A stretch of 64,000 nt of DNA, from contig NZ_MEEX01000003.1 in NCBI RefSeq assembly GCF_001724605.1, positions 62,001 to 126,000 on the forward strand, read 5' to 3'. The position numbers were made by a program, and so were the translations under genes. The notes beneath the pieces were generated by a model. That model saw nothing but the letters and a program-made list of their open reading frames with translations, was not told the origin of the DNA and searched no databases. Of the stretch, positions 36,308 through 47,189 are shown one piece after another. The stretch is from Phenylobacterium sp. SCN 70-31. GTDB lineage: Bacteria > Pseudomonadota > Alphaproteobacteria > Caulobacterales > Caulobacteraceae. Position 1 is the stretch's first letter; every line of letters starts with the position of its first letter.

Positions 36308-37185
36308 GGCCCTTCAAGCACGTCGCCCTCATCGGCTTCGGCGAGGTCGGCCAGACGCTGGCGCAGGATCTCGTCGGCAAGGCGACGGTCTCGGCCTGGG
36401 ACATCGCCTTCGCCGATCCGGCCAGCGGCCCCAGCCGGGCGGCCGGGCGGCACGTGGTGCGGGCCGCGGCCAGCGCACGGGACGCCGTGGCCGGCGCCGC
36501 GCTGATCGTGAGCGCCGTGACGGCCGACCAGGACCTGGCCGCCGCCGAGGCCGTGGCGGCAGGCCTTCCCGAAGGCGCCTTCTTTCTCGACCTCAACTCA
36601 TGTTCGCCCGGCCAGAAGGTCGCTGCGGCCGAGGTGATCGAAGCGGCGGGCGGCTGCTACGTCGAGGCCGCGGTCATGAGCCCGATCGCCCCGAAACGGA
36701 TCGGTTCGCCCATGCTGCTGGGCGGTCTCCATGCCGAGGCGTTCCTCGCGCGCGGCGCGGCGCTGGGTTTCACCGGCGCGACGGTCTACGCGGAGCGGAT
36801 CGGCCAGGCGGCGGCGACCAAGCTCTGCCGGTCGGTGATGATCAAGGGGATCGAAGCCCTTCTGACCGAATCCATGCTGGCGGCGCGCCACTACGGCGTC
36901 GAGCAGGTGGTGCTGGACTCGCTGTCCGACCTGCTGCCCCTGCCCGACTGGAACCGCACCGCCCACTACATGATCTCGCGCAGCCTGGAGCACGGCGCCC
37001 GCCGCGCCGAGGAGATGCGCGAAGCCGCCCGCACGGTCGAAGAGGCCGGCGTCGACGGACTGATGAGCCGCGCCACGGCCGCCCGCCAGGCCTGGGCGGC
37101 CAACCATGCCGACGCCCTGACCACAAGCCTTGCGGCGACCCTGGACGCCCTGCGCCACGACAAGATCGAGGAAGACGAGCGGTGA
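36304..37185 (+). CDS. DUF1932 NAD(P)-binding dehydrogenase within the lig operon
   Basis: A 293-residue protein of the 6-phosphogluconate/3-hydroxyisobutyrate dehydrogenase superfamily. The N-terminal Rossmann motif is HVALIGFGEVGQTLAQDL. A central ELDLNS-like FFLDLNSCSPGQK and EAAVMSPI precede the helical DUF1932 domain, with AATKLCRSVMIKGIEALLTE carrying the catalytic-type Lys. It is not one of the characterised steps of the protocatechuate 4,5-cleavage route, yet ATGA and GTGA overlaps lock it between ligU and ligJ. It may reduce or oxidise a pathway intermediate or side product. The substrate is unknown. Confidence 0.85.
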   Translation: MRPFKHVALIGFGEVGQTLAQDLVGKATVSAWDIAFADPASGPSRAAGRHVVRAAASARDAVAGAALIVSAVTADQDLAAAEAVAAGLPEGAFFLDLNSCSPGQKVAAAEVIEAAGGCYVEAAVMSPIAPKRIGSPMLLGGLHAEAFLARGAALGFTGATVYAERIGQAAATKLCRSVMIKGIEALLTESMLAARHYGVEQVVLDSLSDLLPLPDWNRTAHYMISRSLEHGARRAEEMREAARTVEEAGVDGLMSRATAARQAWAANHADALTTSLAATLDALRHDKIEEDER

Positions 37186-38200
37186 TCATCGACTGCCACG
37201 GCCACTACACCACAGCGCCCGCGCCGCACGACGCCTGGCGCGACGCCCAGAAGACCGCCTTCAAGACTGGCGGCGACATCGATCCCGCCTATCCCGAGAT
37301 CACGGACGACGAGATCCGCGAGACGATCGAGAAGAACCAGCTGCGCCTGATCCGCGAGCGCGGGGCGGACGTGACGATCTTCTCGCCGCGCGCGTCGACC
37401 ATGGCCCACCACGTGGGCGACGAAGCCGTGAGCCGGGCCTGGACGCGGCGCTGCAACGACCTGATCCACCGGGTGACGACGCTGTTCCCCGAGACCTTCG
37501 TCGGCGTTTGCCAGCTTCCCCAGTCGCCGGGCGTCTCGATCGAAGGGTCCATCGCCGAACTTGAGCGCTGCATCCTCGACCTGGGCTTCGTGGGCTGCAA
37601 CCTCAACCCCGATCCGTCGGGCGGACACTGGACCAGCCCGCCGCTGACCGACCGCGCCTGGTATCCCTTCTTCGAGAAGATGGTGGAACTGGACGTGCCC
37701 GCGATGATCCACGTTTCGGGTTCGTGCAACCACAACTTCCACGCCACCGGCGCCCACTACATCAACGCCGACACAACCGCCTTCATGCAGTTCCTGGAAG
37801 GCGACCTGTTCCGCGACTTCCCGAGCCTGCGTTTCATCATCCCCCACGGCGGCGGCGCCGTCCCCTACCACTGGGGCCGCTACCGGGGGCTGGCCGACAT
37901 GCTGAAGCGCCCGCCGCTGCGCGAGCACGTCATGAAGAACGTCTTCTTCGACACCTGCGTCTATCACCAGCCGGGGATCGACCTGCTGTTCCGCGTCATC
38001 GACGTGGACAACATCCTGTTCGGCTCGGAGATGGTCGGCGCTGTCCGCGGGATCGATCCCGAGACCGGCCAGTACTTCGACGACACGAAGCGGTACGTCG
38101 ATGCGCTGGCGATCCCCGACTCCGACAAGCACAAGGTGTTCGAACTGAACGCCCGCCGGGTCTATCCTCGCCTGGACGCCATCCTGAAGGACCAGGGCCG

Positions 38201-38204
<4 letters not shown>
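37182..38204 (+). CDS. ligJ: 4-oxalomesaconate hydratase
   Basis: LigJ adds water to oxalomesaconate to give 4-carboxy-4-hydroxy-2-oxoadipate. The 340-residue amidohydrolase-superfamily protein starts with IIDCHGHYTT (metal-ligand HxH), then has IHVSGSCNHNFHATGAHYIN, FIIPHGGGAVPYHWGRYRGL and ILFGSEMVGAVRG, as in LigJ of Sphingobium (about 341 residues). The GTG start overlaps the stop of the DUF1932 gene (GTGA). The stop overlaps the ligI GTG. The adjacent LigI is a related amidohydrolase acting upstream in the pathway. Confidence 0.94.
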
Positions 38205-40331
<2,127 letters not shown>

Positions 40332-40423
40332 CGACCGCGCACTCGACGCCAGTGTCTCCGAACCGGCCTTTTCGGCCGGCCTCCCCCGCGCCTAAGCTTG
40401 ATCCCGCAGCGAGGAGCGCGGGC

Positions 40424-41059
40424 ATGATCCTCATCGGCCAGTACGACAGCCCTTTCGTCCGGCGCGTCGCCGTGGCGATGCGGCTCTACGGCTTCGACTA
40501 CGAGCATCGGCCGTGGTCGGTGTTCGGCGACGCGGAACGGATCGCCCGGTTCAACCCGCTGCGGCGGGTCCCGACCCTGGTCACCGACGACGGCGAGGCG
40601 TTGATCGAGAGCGCCGCGATCCTCGACTATCTCGACGAACGCGCCGGGCGGGATCACGCGTTGATCTCATCAAACGGCCCCGACCGCCGCCACGCCCTGC
40701 GGGTCTGCGCCCTGGCCACCGGCCTGGGCGACAAGGCCGTGAGCCTGGTCTACGAGCGCGTCATCCACGCGCGCGCCACGCCGGCCTGGGTGACGCGGTG
40801 TCACGACCAGATCGGTGGCGTCCTCTCGGTCCTGGAGGCCGAGCGCTCGGCCCGTCCCGGTCCCTGGTGGTTCGGCGAGCAGATCGGCCACGCCGACATC
40901 GCCCTCGGCTGCGTCCTCAGGTTCGTGCGCGAGGCGCTGCCGGAGGCCTACTCCCCGACGGGATGGCCCAGACTGTCGGCCCACGCCCAAGCCTGCGAGG
41001 CGCTGCCGGAATTCACCACCGTAGCCCAGCCATTCCACGTTACGCCACCCGGAAACTGA
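40424..41059 (+). CDS. Glutathione S-transferase family protein
   Basis: A 211-residue GST-like protein. The thioredoxin-like N-domain has IGQYDSPFVRRVAVAMRLYG, where Ser may bind glutathione, then NPLRRVPTLVTDDGEALIES with the cis-Pro and ES glutathione motif. The helical C-domain has WWFGEQIGHADIALGCVLRF with the conserved Asp. GAGGAG lies 8 nt before the ATG. It sits between ligB and a TonB receptor. In lignin-degrading sphingomonads GSTs cleave beta-aryl ethers, but this protein is not a recognisable LigE, LigF or LigG, so a general detoxifying or maleylpyruvate-type role is equally possible. Confidence 0.85.
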   Translation: MILIGQYDSPFVRRVAVAMRLYGFDYEHRPWSVFGDAERIARFNPLRRVPTLVTDDGEALIESAAILDYLDERAGRDHALISSNGPDRRHALRVCALATGLGDKAVSLVYERVIHARATPAWVTRCHDQIGGVLSVLEAERSARPGPWWFGEQIGHADIALGCVLRFVREALPEAYSPTGWPRLSAHAQACEALPEFTTVAQPFHVTPPGN

Positions 41060-41286
41060 CTCGCTCGTCAGAAACTTTGTTCGGCGACCATCAATATATC
41101 GATGCGTCACATCGGGATGGATTTTGCGACGCTTTCGTGACTCCGGCGCCACAGGCCTGGCGCCGAATAGCCGCGCACATCCGCAATCCCTTTGCCCACA
41201 ACGCCTGGCTTCGCCTAGCCGCCCCTCACCGGGCAGGTCCGCACCTCCCCTCACAAGCAGGGCCGCTCCGGGGAGAACGAACTGAA

Positions 41287-43752
41287 ATGAAAAACGGAAT
41301 GCTGTTCCGCACGTCGGCGGTCGCCGTCGTGCTGGCGGGCGCCTTTGCAACCGCCGCGCAGGCCCAGGAGGAGTCGGGCCGCGAGATCGAGGAAATCGTC
41401 GTCACCGCCCAGAAGCGCGAGCAGAGCCTTCAGGACGTCCCGATCGTGGTGACGACCGTGAGCGGCGAGCTCCTCAAGGACGCCGGTGTTCGTGACATCC
41501 GCGACCTGACCGTGCTCACCCCCGGCCTGACCGTGACCTCCACGTCCAACGAGACCGTCGTGACCGCGCGCGTGCGCGGCGTCGGCACCGTCGGCGACAA
41601 CCCCGGTCTGGAATCCTCGGTCGGCGTGGTGATCGACGGCGTCTACCGCCCCCGCAACGGCGTGTCGTTCGGCGACCTGGGCCAGGTGAGCCGGATCGAG
41701 GTGCTGAAGGGCCCGCAGGGCACCCTGTTCGGCAAGAACACCTCGGCGGGCGTCATCAACGTCATCACCGCCGGCCCGACCCGCGACTTCCAGGCTGAGG
41801 GCGAAGCCACCTACGGCAACTACGACCAGTGGGGCCTGACAGGGTCTGTCTCGGGTCCGCTCTCGGACGTCGCGGCCGGCCACCTGTTCGTCGGCGCGCG
41901 TCAGCGCGACGGCTACCAGAAGATCGTCACCGGCCCCGGTCCGCGCACCGAGCGCCGCGACAACGACCAGGACTTCTGGACTGTCCGCGGCCAGCTCCTG
42001 CTGACCCCCATCGATCAGGTGGACATCCGCATCATCGCCGATTTCACCAAGCGCAATGAAAGCTGCTGCGTCGGCACCCAGCTCTTCGTGGGTCAGGCGG
42101 CCAACAGCCGCGCCAACTTCATCAACGCTGTCCGTCCGGGCTCCCTGGACACGACCTCCACCCCGTTCGACCGCCAGGGCTACGCCAACCGGCCGACCGA
42201 CCAGGACGTCGAGGACAAGGGCGTCTCGGCCGAGATCAACTGGGACCTGGGTTCGGGCCTGAAGCTGACCTCGATCACCGCCATCCGCAACTGGCGCACC
42301 GAGACGGGGCAGGACTCCGACTTCACCGCCGCGGACCTCGTGTATCGTCCTGCGGGCGGCGACAATTTCGTCGAGTTCGGCCAGCTCAGCCAGGAAGTGC
42401 GGCTGGCGGGCGATGCCTATGACGGCCGCTTCAACTGGCTGGTCGGCGCGTTCTACGCCAACGAGGATCTGAAAAGCCGTTCGGTCCTGAACTACGGCAC
42501 GGACTACTACGCCTACTTCGCCGGTCGCGTGCTGAGCGGCGTCCCGGCCCTCATCGGACTCACGCCGGGCACGATCTTCCAGGCCGGCAACGGCTCGGAC
42601 GATCGCTACACGCAATCGAGCGAAACCGTCGCCCTGTTCACGAACAACAGCTTCGCGATCACCGACCAGCTCGAACTGACGGTGGGCCTGCGCTTCACCC
42701 GCGACGAGAAGAAGCTGTTCAGCCGCTATACGACCACCGGCGCGTCCTGCGACCAGGCCGAGGCGGCGTTCGGTTCGCTGGCCGGTCTCGTCGGCCAGGC
42801 GACGGCGACCACGATCGTGGGCGGCCTCTGCCTCAACGCCCAGAACAACGACTTCGACGAACTGGGCACGTACCGCCAGAAGCGCACCGAGGAAGAGTTC
42901 TCGGGCACGGCCAAACTGGCCTATCGCTGGAACCGCGACCTGATGACCTATGCGTCGTACTCGCGCGGCTACAAGGCGGGCGGCTTCAACCTCGACCGCG
43001 AACAGCAGATTCTGGTGACGGCGACGGGGCCGAACTTCACGGCGGACCCGGACACCTCTTTCCGGGGCGAATTCGTGGACAGCTATGAGCTGGGCGCCAA
43101 GACGAGCTGGTTCAACCGGACCCTGATGCTCAACGTCGCGGCCTTCTATCAGAAGTTCACCGACTTCCAGCTCAACACCTTCGTCGGCACGGCCTTCGTG
43201 GTCGAGACCCTGCCGGAGGTGGTGTCCAAGGGTGTCGATCTCGACTTCATCTACCTGCCGCCGATCGACGGCCTGACGCTCCAGGGCGGCGTGACCTACG
43301 CCGAGACCGAGATCCAGCCGTTCACGGCCGCGGACCTGCTGAACCCCACCCGGTTCAACAGCCTGCGCCGTCTGCCCGGCGCCCAACTGTCGTTCGCGCC
43401 CCTGTGGTCGGCCTCGCTGGCGGGCAGCTATGAGCGCGAACTGGGCAATGGCCTGAAGTTCAAGGCCAACCTCTCGGGCAAGTACACCTCGCGCTACAAC
43501 ACCGGCTCGGATCTGCACCCGTCCAAGGTCCAGGACGAGATGGTGCTGGTGAACGGCCGCGTGGGCATCGGCGCCGACGACGACCGCTGGACCGTCGAGT
43601 TCTGGTCGAACAACCTGTTCGACAAGGACTACGTCCAGGTGGGCTTCAACGGCCCGTTCCAGGTCGACGAGAACAACGACTCGATCAGCGTGTACGACGC
43701 GTTCCTGGGCGCTCCGCGCACCTACGGCGTGACCCTGCGCCTGAAGTACTGA
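41287..43752 (+). CDS. TonB-dependent receptor downstream of the lig operon
   Basis: An 821-residue outer-membrane receptor. The signal peptide (AVVLAGAFATAAQA) is followed by a TonB box EEIVVTAQKREQSLQDVPI and a plug domain with VRGVGTVGDNPGLESSVGVV and RIEVLKGPQGTLFGKNTSAG. The barrel ends in a C-terminal aromatic residue (RLKY). It is of the large Caulobacter/Sphingomonas type used for varied substrates. Position behind the 4-hydroxybenzoate/protocatechuate genes suggests uptake of an aromatic compound, as for DdvT-like receptors, but iron chelates remain possible. The 227-nt upstream spacer could hold its own promoter. A strong hairpin follows the stop. Confidence 0.9.
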   Translation: MKNGMLFRTSAVAVVLAGAFATAAQAQEESGREIEEIVVTAQKREQSLQDVPIVVTTVSGELLKDAGVRDIRDLTVLTPGLTVTSTSNETVVTARVRGVGTVGDNPGLESSVGVVIDGVYRPRNGVSFGDLGQVSRIEVLKGPQGTLFGKNTSAGVINVITAGPTRDFQAEGEATYGNYDQWGLTGSVSGPLSDVAAGHLFVGARQRDGYQKIVTGPGPRTERRDNDQDFWTVRGQLLLTPIDQVDIRIIADFTKRNESCCVGTQLFVGQAANSRANFINAVRPGSLDTTSTPFDRQGYANRPTDQDVEDKGVSAEINWDLGSGLKLTSITAIRNWRTETGQDSDFTAADLVYRPAGGDNFVEFGQLSQEVRLAGDAYDGRFNWLVGAFYANEDLKSRSVLNYGTDYYAYFAGRVLSGVPALIGLTPGTIFQAGNGSDDRYTQSSETVALFTNNSFAITDQLELTVGLRFTRDEKKLFSRYTTTGASCDQAEAAFGSLAGLVGQATATTIVGGLCLNAQNNDFDELGTYRQKRTEEEFSGTAKLAYRWNRDLMTYASYSRGYKAGGFNLDREQQILVTATGPNFTADPDTSFRGEFVDSYELGAKTSWFNRTLMLNVAAFYQKFTDFQLNTFVGTAFVVETLPEVVSKGVDLDFIYLPPIDGLTLQGGVTYAETEIQPFTAADLLNPTRFNSLRRLPGAQLSFAPLWSASLAGSYERELGNGLKFKANLSGKYTSRYNTGSDLHPSKVQDEMVLVNGRVGIGADDDRWTVEFWSNNLFDKDYVQVGFNGPFQVDENNDSISVYDAFLGAPRTYGVTLRLKY

Positions 43753-43778
43753 TCGCGACCTTGAAGTCGTAGCGACGG

Positions 43779-43812
43779 GAGGGGCGGCTCGGGGAGACCC
43801 GGGCCGCCCCTC
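43779..43812 (+). terminator. Hairpin terminator after the TonB-dependent receptor
   Basis: A perfect 10-bp GC-rich stem pairs GAGGGGCGGC (43779-43788) with GCCGCCCCTC (43803-43812). It begins 26 nt after the receptor stop. The following TGCATTTCC is only modestly T-rich. It can also serve the convergent gene that ends at 43825. Confidence 0.7.
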
Positions 43813-43824
43813 TGCATTTCCGGA

Positions 43825-44934
43825 TCAGTACCGCTTCGTCGTCGTCATCGGCGCGTCTGGGGCCGGCGACGCGGGCGGCGTGTAGGCCGGCAACGGATCG
43901 GGTTGCGGGGGCGCCGGTTCGGGCCCGGGCGCGGGCGGCAGATCCAGGACCCGCGCGCTCACCCCCGGAGCGTCCCGGGCGGCCTCGCCCTGAGGCGTCG
44001 GCGCGGGACGTTCCGGCTGGCGCGCCTTCGCCACGACGACCTGCGAGGGCGCCTGGAGCGACGACCGAGGCTGGGGCGGAACAGGCGGTGTCCCGGAAGG
44101 TGGAGCTGCCGGCCCCGGCGCAGCGGCGACATTCGAGCTCCCTCGATCGGCCGACGCGACGACGGGCGGCGCCGCGCCGCCGAAGCTTTCGGGCGGCGAC
44201 GAGCCGGCTCCGGCCGGGCCTGTCGAGGATGGATCCGTCGCGGACGGCGCGGGGGTCGAGGTCTCCACAGGGCCGGCAGATCTTTCGGGAGCCGTCGACC
44301 GCCCGCCCAGGATGACGGCGCCCAGAACGGCGACGCCGCCGATGCCCGCCGCAACCGCCGTCACCGCGACCACCCCCGACCGCGGCCGACGCCCGACCTC
44401 CGCACGGCGGGGCGACACGACCGGCATGACGTCCTCGGCCGACTCGGGCCTGGCGCCCACCGGGGATGCAGCCTCGGGACGGAGCGCGGGCACGGGCGCG
44501 GGCGCGACGGAGACGGGTTCGATGGCCCGTAGCGGCGGCGGCACGGCGACACGCCGCCGAGGTTCGGGCGGCGGCGCCTGCGACTGAGACGTGGGGCTCG
44601 CGAACGACGGGCGAACGAACGCAGGTTGGATCGTCTCGGGTCCGACGGCCGGCCGAACCACCGCCGGTTGGATCTGGGCGGATGCGACCGGCGCGGGCGT
44701 CGCCGGCGGCGTCGAATCCTCAAGGGGCCGGACGAACACCGGCGTCAGTCGCTGGACTGCGGCCGCCGGTGCGGCGGGACGCTCCGGCTGCGCCGGCTCC
44801 GCGCCCGAAACCTGCGACTCGTCCACGGGCGCCCCAGGGGTGCGCGGCAGCGCGCCGACGCGAAACGGCGCCTGGGGCATCTTCGGCCACGCGCTGTTGC
44901 GGGCGTAGGGGTTGTCGTCGGCGTCCGATGCCAT
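43825..44934 (-). CDS. Pro/Ala-rich single-span membrane protein
   Basis: This 369-residue protein has an acidic N-terminus (MASDADDNPYARNSAWPKMP) and a proline-rich cytoplasmic part with three spaced copies of an (Q/T)PxxVRP motif (TPVFVRP, QPAVVRP, QPAFVRP, about residues 64-108). One transmembrane helix lies near residue 190 (VVAVTAVAAGIGGVAVLGAV), then a long Pro/Ser/Ala-rich tail with PPAPGPEPAPPQPDPLP. No enzymatic domain is visible. The layout recalls TonB-like or SPOR-less periplasm-spanning proteins, but it lacks their C-terminal domains. The ATG at 44934 has a purine-rich GGGAAGG upstream. Function is unknown. Confidence 0.7.
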   Translation of the reverse strand: MASDADDNPYARNSAWPKMPQAPFRVGALPRTPGAPVDESQVSGAEPAQPERPAAPAAAVQRLTPVFVRPLEDSTPPATPAPVASAQIQPAVVRPAVGPETIQPAFVRPSFASPTSQSQAPPPEPRRRVAVPPPLRAIEPVSVAPAPVPALRPEAASPVGARPESAEDVMPVVSPRRAEVGRRPRSGVVAVTAVAAGIGGVAVLGAVILGGRSTAPERSAGPVETSTPAPSATDPSSTGPAGAGSSPPESFGGAAPPVVASADRGSSNVAAAPGPAAPPSGTPPVPPQPRSSLQAPSQVVVAKARQPERPAPTPQGEAARDAPGVSARVLDLPPAPGPEPAPPQPDPLPAYTPPASPAPDAPMTTTKRY

Positions 44935-44965
44935 GACGGGAGCCTTCCCTTCGAGTTGGTCAGCA

Positions 44966-45469
44966 CTATGACAGCAGTCGGCGACGATGCATCGCGGCCA
45001 GGACCAGATCGTAGGGGATCGCCACCGCCTCGCGCAGCGCCATCGCGACCCGATGACCCGCATCGCCGCGCGATCCCGGTTGCGGCCCCGCTCGGCTGCG
45101 CACCCCGAGGACGGTCAGCAGGAGGCGAATTCGCGGAAGGTGGTAGGCGTCGCTGCAGGCGACGACGAGCGGCGCGCCTTCGGCTCGCGCGGCTCGGGCG
45201 GCGGCGGCGACATTCTGCAACGTGTCCAGGCTGGCCTCGTCCATCAGGAGGCGGGCCGACGCCACGCCCCGGCGCGACAGCTGGTCCGCCATGACCGCAG
45301 CTTCGCTGGGCCCCCTGGGCCCCGGACCTCCCGAACAGAGCACACGTGAAGCGGGAAACGCGGCCGCCGCCGCCGCGCCGTACCGGATCCGGCGGGCGAG
45401 CGCGGGCGACGGCGACCCGTCGGCTCGCACGGCCGCACCGAAGATCACGATGAGGGGCGGCGCGTCCAC
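44966..45469 (-). CDS. YdcF-like (DUF218) family protein
   Basis: A 167-residue protein of the DUF218/YdcF/SanA group. It has LIVIFGAAVRADGSPSPALA followed by RRIRYGAAAAAAFPASRVLC, CSGGPGPRGPSEA, LLMDEASLDTLQNVAAAARA and ACSDAYHLPRIRLLL. These match the family blocks with conserved Gly, the Ser/Thr-x-x-N and the final H-x-x-R. Members are linked to cell-envelope integrity and vancomycin sensitivity, but the biochemistry is unsettled. The GTG at 45469 gives the family start. The C-terminal AVAIPYDLVLA follows the usual pattern. It lies between the Pro/Ala-rich gene and a GIY-YIG-like gene on the same strand. Confidence 0.82.
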   Translation of the reverse strand: MDAPPLIVIFGAAVRADGSPSPALARRIRYGAAAAAAFPASRVLCSGGPGPRGPSEAAVMADQLSRRGVASARLLMDEASLDTLQNVAAAARAARAEGAPLVVACSDAYHLPRIRLLLTVLGVRSRAGPQPGSRGDAGHRVAMALREAVAIPYDLVLAAMHRRRLLS

Positions 45470-45492
45470 CCGGCGACGATGAGCCGACGCGC

Positions 45493-45804
45493 CTAGCCGT
45501 TCAACGGCGGATGATAGTGCTCGATCAGGTCCAGCCGTTCCGCCTCGCGGACAGCCCGCGTGACGTTGAGCCGGGTCAGCACGGTGGCGTTGGCGTATTT
45601 CCGCCGCGCCTTCTCCAGGTCGCCCCGCCAGCTCTGGCTCGCGAGGTTGTCGGTTTCGCCCGCATAGACCACCGTCGGCCCGTCCTCGGTGAGTTCGGCG
45701 ATCACGTAGTTCGCCCCCGCCGGCGGCAGGAACCGATCCTCGTCCAGCGCGGAATAGCGGTAGCGGGCGCCCGAGGCGCCGGCGAAATCGATCTGCTGGG
45801 TCAC
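45493..45804 (-). CDS. Small GIY-YIG-like protein
   Basis: This 103-residue protein starts at a GTG (VTQQIDFAG). It contains YVIAELTEDGPTVVYAGETD followed by NLASQ, then RKYANATVLTRLNVTRAVRE and AERLDLIEHYHPPLN. The order strand, YAGETDNL, then Glu and P-x-LN resembles the GIY-YIG nuclease fold (GIY...YIG-x-T-x-NL...E...P-x-N), with the first motif degenerate (YVI) and a candidate catalytic Glu before LIEHYHPPLN. Such mini-GIY-YIG proteins may be nucleases or regulators. It is divergent from the mla operon with 257 bp between them, which holds no other gene I can see. Confidence 0.6.
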   Translation of the reverse strand: MTQQIDFAGASGARYRYSALDEDRFLPPAGANYVIAELTEDGPTVVYAGETDNLASQSWRGDLEKARRKYANATVLTRLNVTRAVREAERLDLIEHYHPPLNG

Positions 45805-46061
45805 GTCGCTCTCTCCACTCCAACGCAAGCGAGTCGGTTCGGGCCTGATCCCGCGATGCTTACCCGCCGGACTTGGACCAAAACTTGACTGAGCGTGGCC
45901 GTAAGGTGCTCCGCCTGTGGATACGAGAGTTTTACGGAACAGCCTTCGCCTTACAGACGTTGGGGTCCCATGCGCCTCGCAGGCGTTCGGGAGAGGCAGA
46001 GGAGCAGAAACGCGGCGCGGCGGGCTGGACAGCTTGGCCGGACACCGTGACAAACGGCCAC

Positions 46062-47189
46062 ATGGAGACGCCCGCCGACTTCCAGTTGCAGGAGGCCGCC
46101 GACCGGCTGACGGCAGAACTCACCGGCGACTGGACCACCGCCCAGCTCGGCGAGTCCGGTCGACGTCTCGCCGACGCCGTCAGCGGCCGACCGGATGTGA
46201 CCCTCGACCTGAAGGGCGTGGGGCGGATGGACACCGCCGGCGCCTTCGCCATCATCCGCGCCCTGGGCGACACCTTCAGCCTCGAGGCGGCGACCGGCCG
46301 CCGCGAGACGCTGCGCCTGCTCGAACTGGTCGAGAGCGCCACCCACGTCCAGCCGGTGATCCGCCGGGAGCCGCGCGGCTTCCACGGCATGGTGATCCGC
46401 ATCGGCAAGGGGACGACCGACCTCCTGGCCGAGTTCCTCGACACCATGGCCTTCTTCGGCCACCTCACGGTGGCCCTCGGCCGGATGGTTCGGCGCGTGT
46501 TCACCGATCCAAGACGCATCCGGTGGGCGCCGATCTTCACCCAGATGGAGCGCGCCGGCCTCGACGCGATCCCCATCGTGGCCCTCACGACCTTCTTCAT
46601 CGGCGCGGTGGTGGCCCTGCTGGGCGTGAACATGCTGCGCCAGTTCGGCGCGGAGGTCTTCGTGGTCGAACTGATCGGCGTGGCGGTGCTGCGCGAGTTC
46701 AACATCGTCATCACCGCCGTCCTGCTCGCCGGGCGCTCGGCTTCGGCGTTCGCCGCCGAACTGGGCTCGATGAAGATGCAGCAGGAGGTCGACGCCATGC
46801 AGGTTATGGGCGTCGATCCGTTCGACGCGCTGGTCCTGCCCAGGTTCATGGCCCTGCTGATCACCATTCCTCTGCTGACGTTCGTGGCGACGCTGGCCGG
46901 TCTGGCCGGCGGCCTCATGGTGAGCTGGACGACGCTCGATCTGGGGCCCACCTTCTTCCTCCAGCGGATCGTCGACAATGTCGGACCCACGCACTTCTAC
47001 ATCGCCCTGTCCAAGGCGCCCGTGATGGCGGGCGTCGTGGCCGGCATCGGTTGCCGCCAGGGCCTTCTGGTGGGTGGCGACGTCCAGTCCCTCGGCCGAC
47101 GCGTGACGGGCGCGGTCGTCCACGCGATCTTCGCCATCATCATGCTCGATGCGGCCTTCGCGCTGCTCTACATGCAGCTCGACGTATGA
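46062..47189 (+). CDS. mlaE: MlaE-type lipid transport permease with N-terminal STAS-like domain
   Basis: The inner-membrane permease of an MCE/Mla lipid ABC transporter. The 375-residue protein is longer than E. coli MlaE (about 260) because residues 1-100 form a STAS-like domain (GDWTTAQLGESGRRLADAVS, DLKGVGRMDTAGAFAIIRAL), equivalent to MlaB. The permease part has FFIGAVVALLGVNMLRQFGA, FNIVITAVLLAGRSASAFAA and ELGSMKMQQEVDAMQVMGVD, the conserved MlaE coupling region. The ATG at 46062 is preferred; a GTG 15 nt upstream is possible. It is coupled to mlaF by ATGA. It should help keep outer-membrane lipid asymmetry. Confidence 0.92.
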   Translation: METPADFQLQEAADRLTAELTGDWTTAQLGESGRRLADAVSGRPDVTLDLKGVGRMDTAGAFAIIRALGDTFSLEAATGRRETLRLLELVESATHVQPVIRREPRGFHGMVIRIGKGTTDLLAEFLDTMAFFGHLTVALGRMVRRVFTDPRRIRWAPIFTQMERAGLDAIPIVALTTFFIGAVVALLGVNMLRQFGAEVFVVELIGVAVLREFNIVITAVLLAGRSASAFAAELGSMKMQQEVDAMQVMGVDPFDALVLPRFMALLITIPLLTFVATLAGLAGGLMVSWTTLDLGPTFFLQRIVDNVGPTHFYIALSKAPVMAGVVAGIGCRQGLLVGGDVQSLGRRVTGAVVHAIFAIIMLDAAFALLYMQLDV

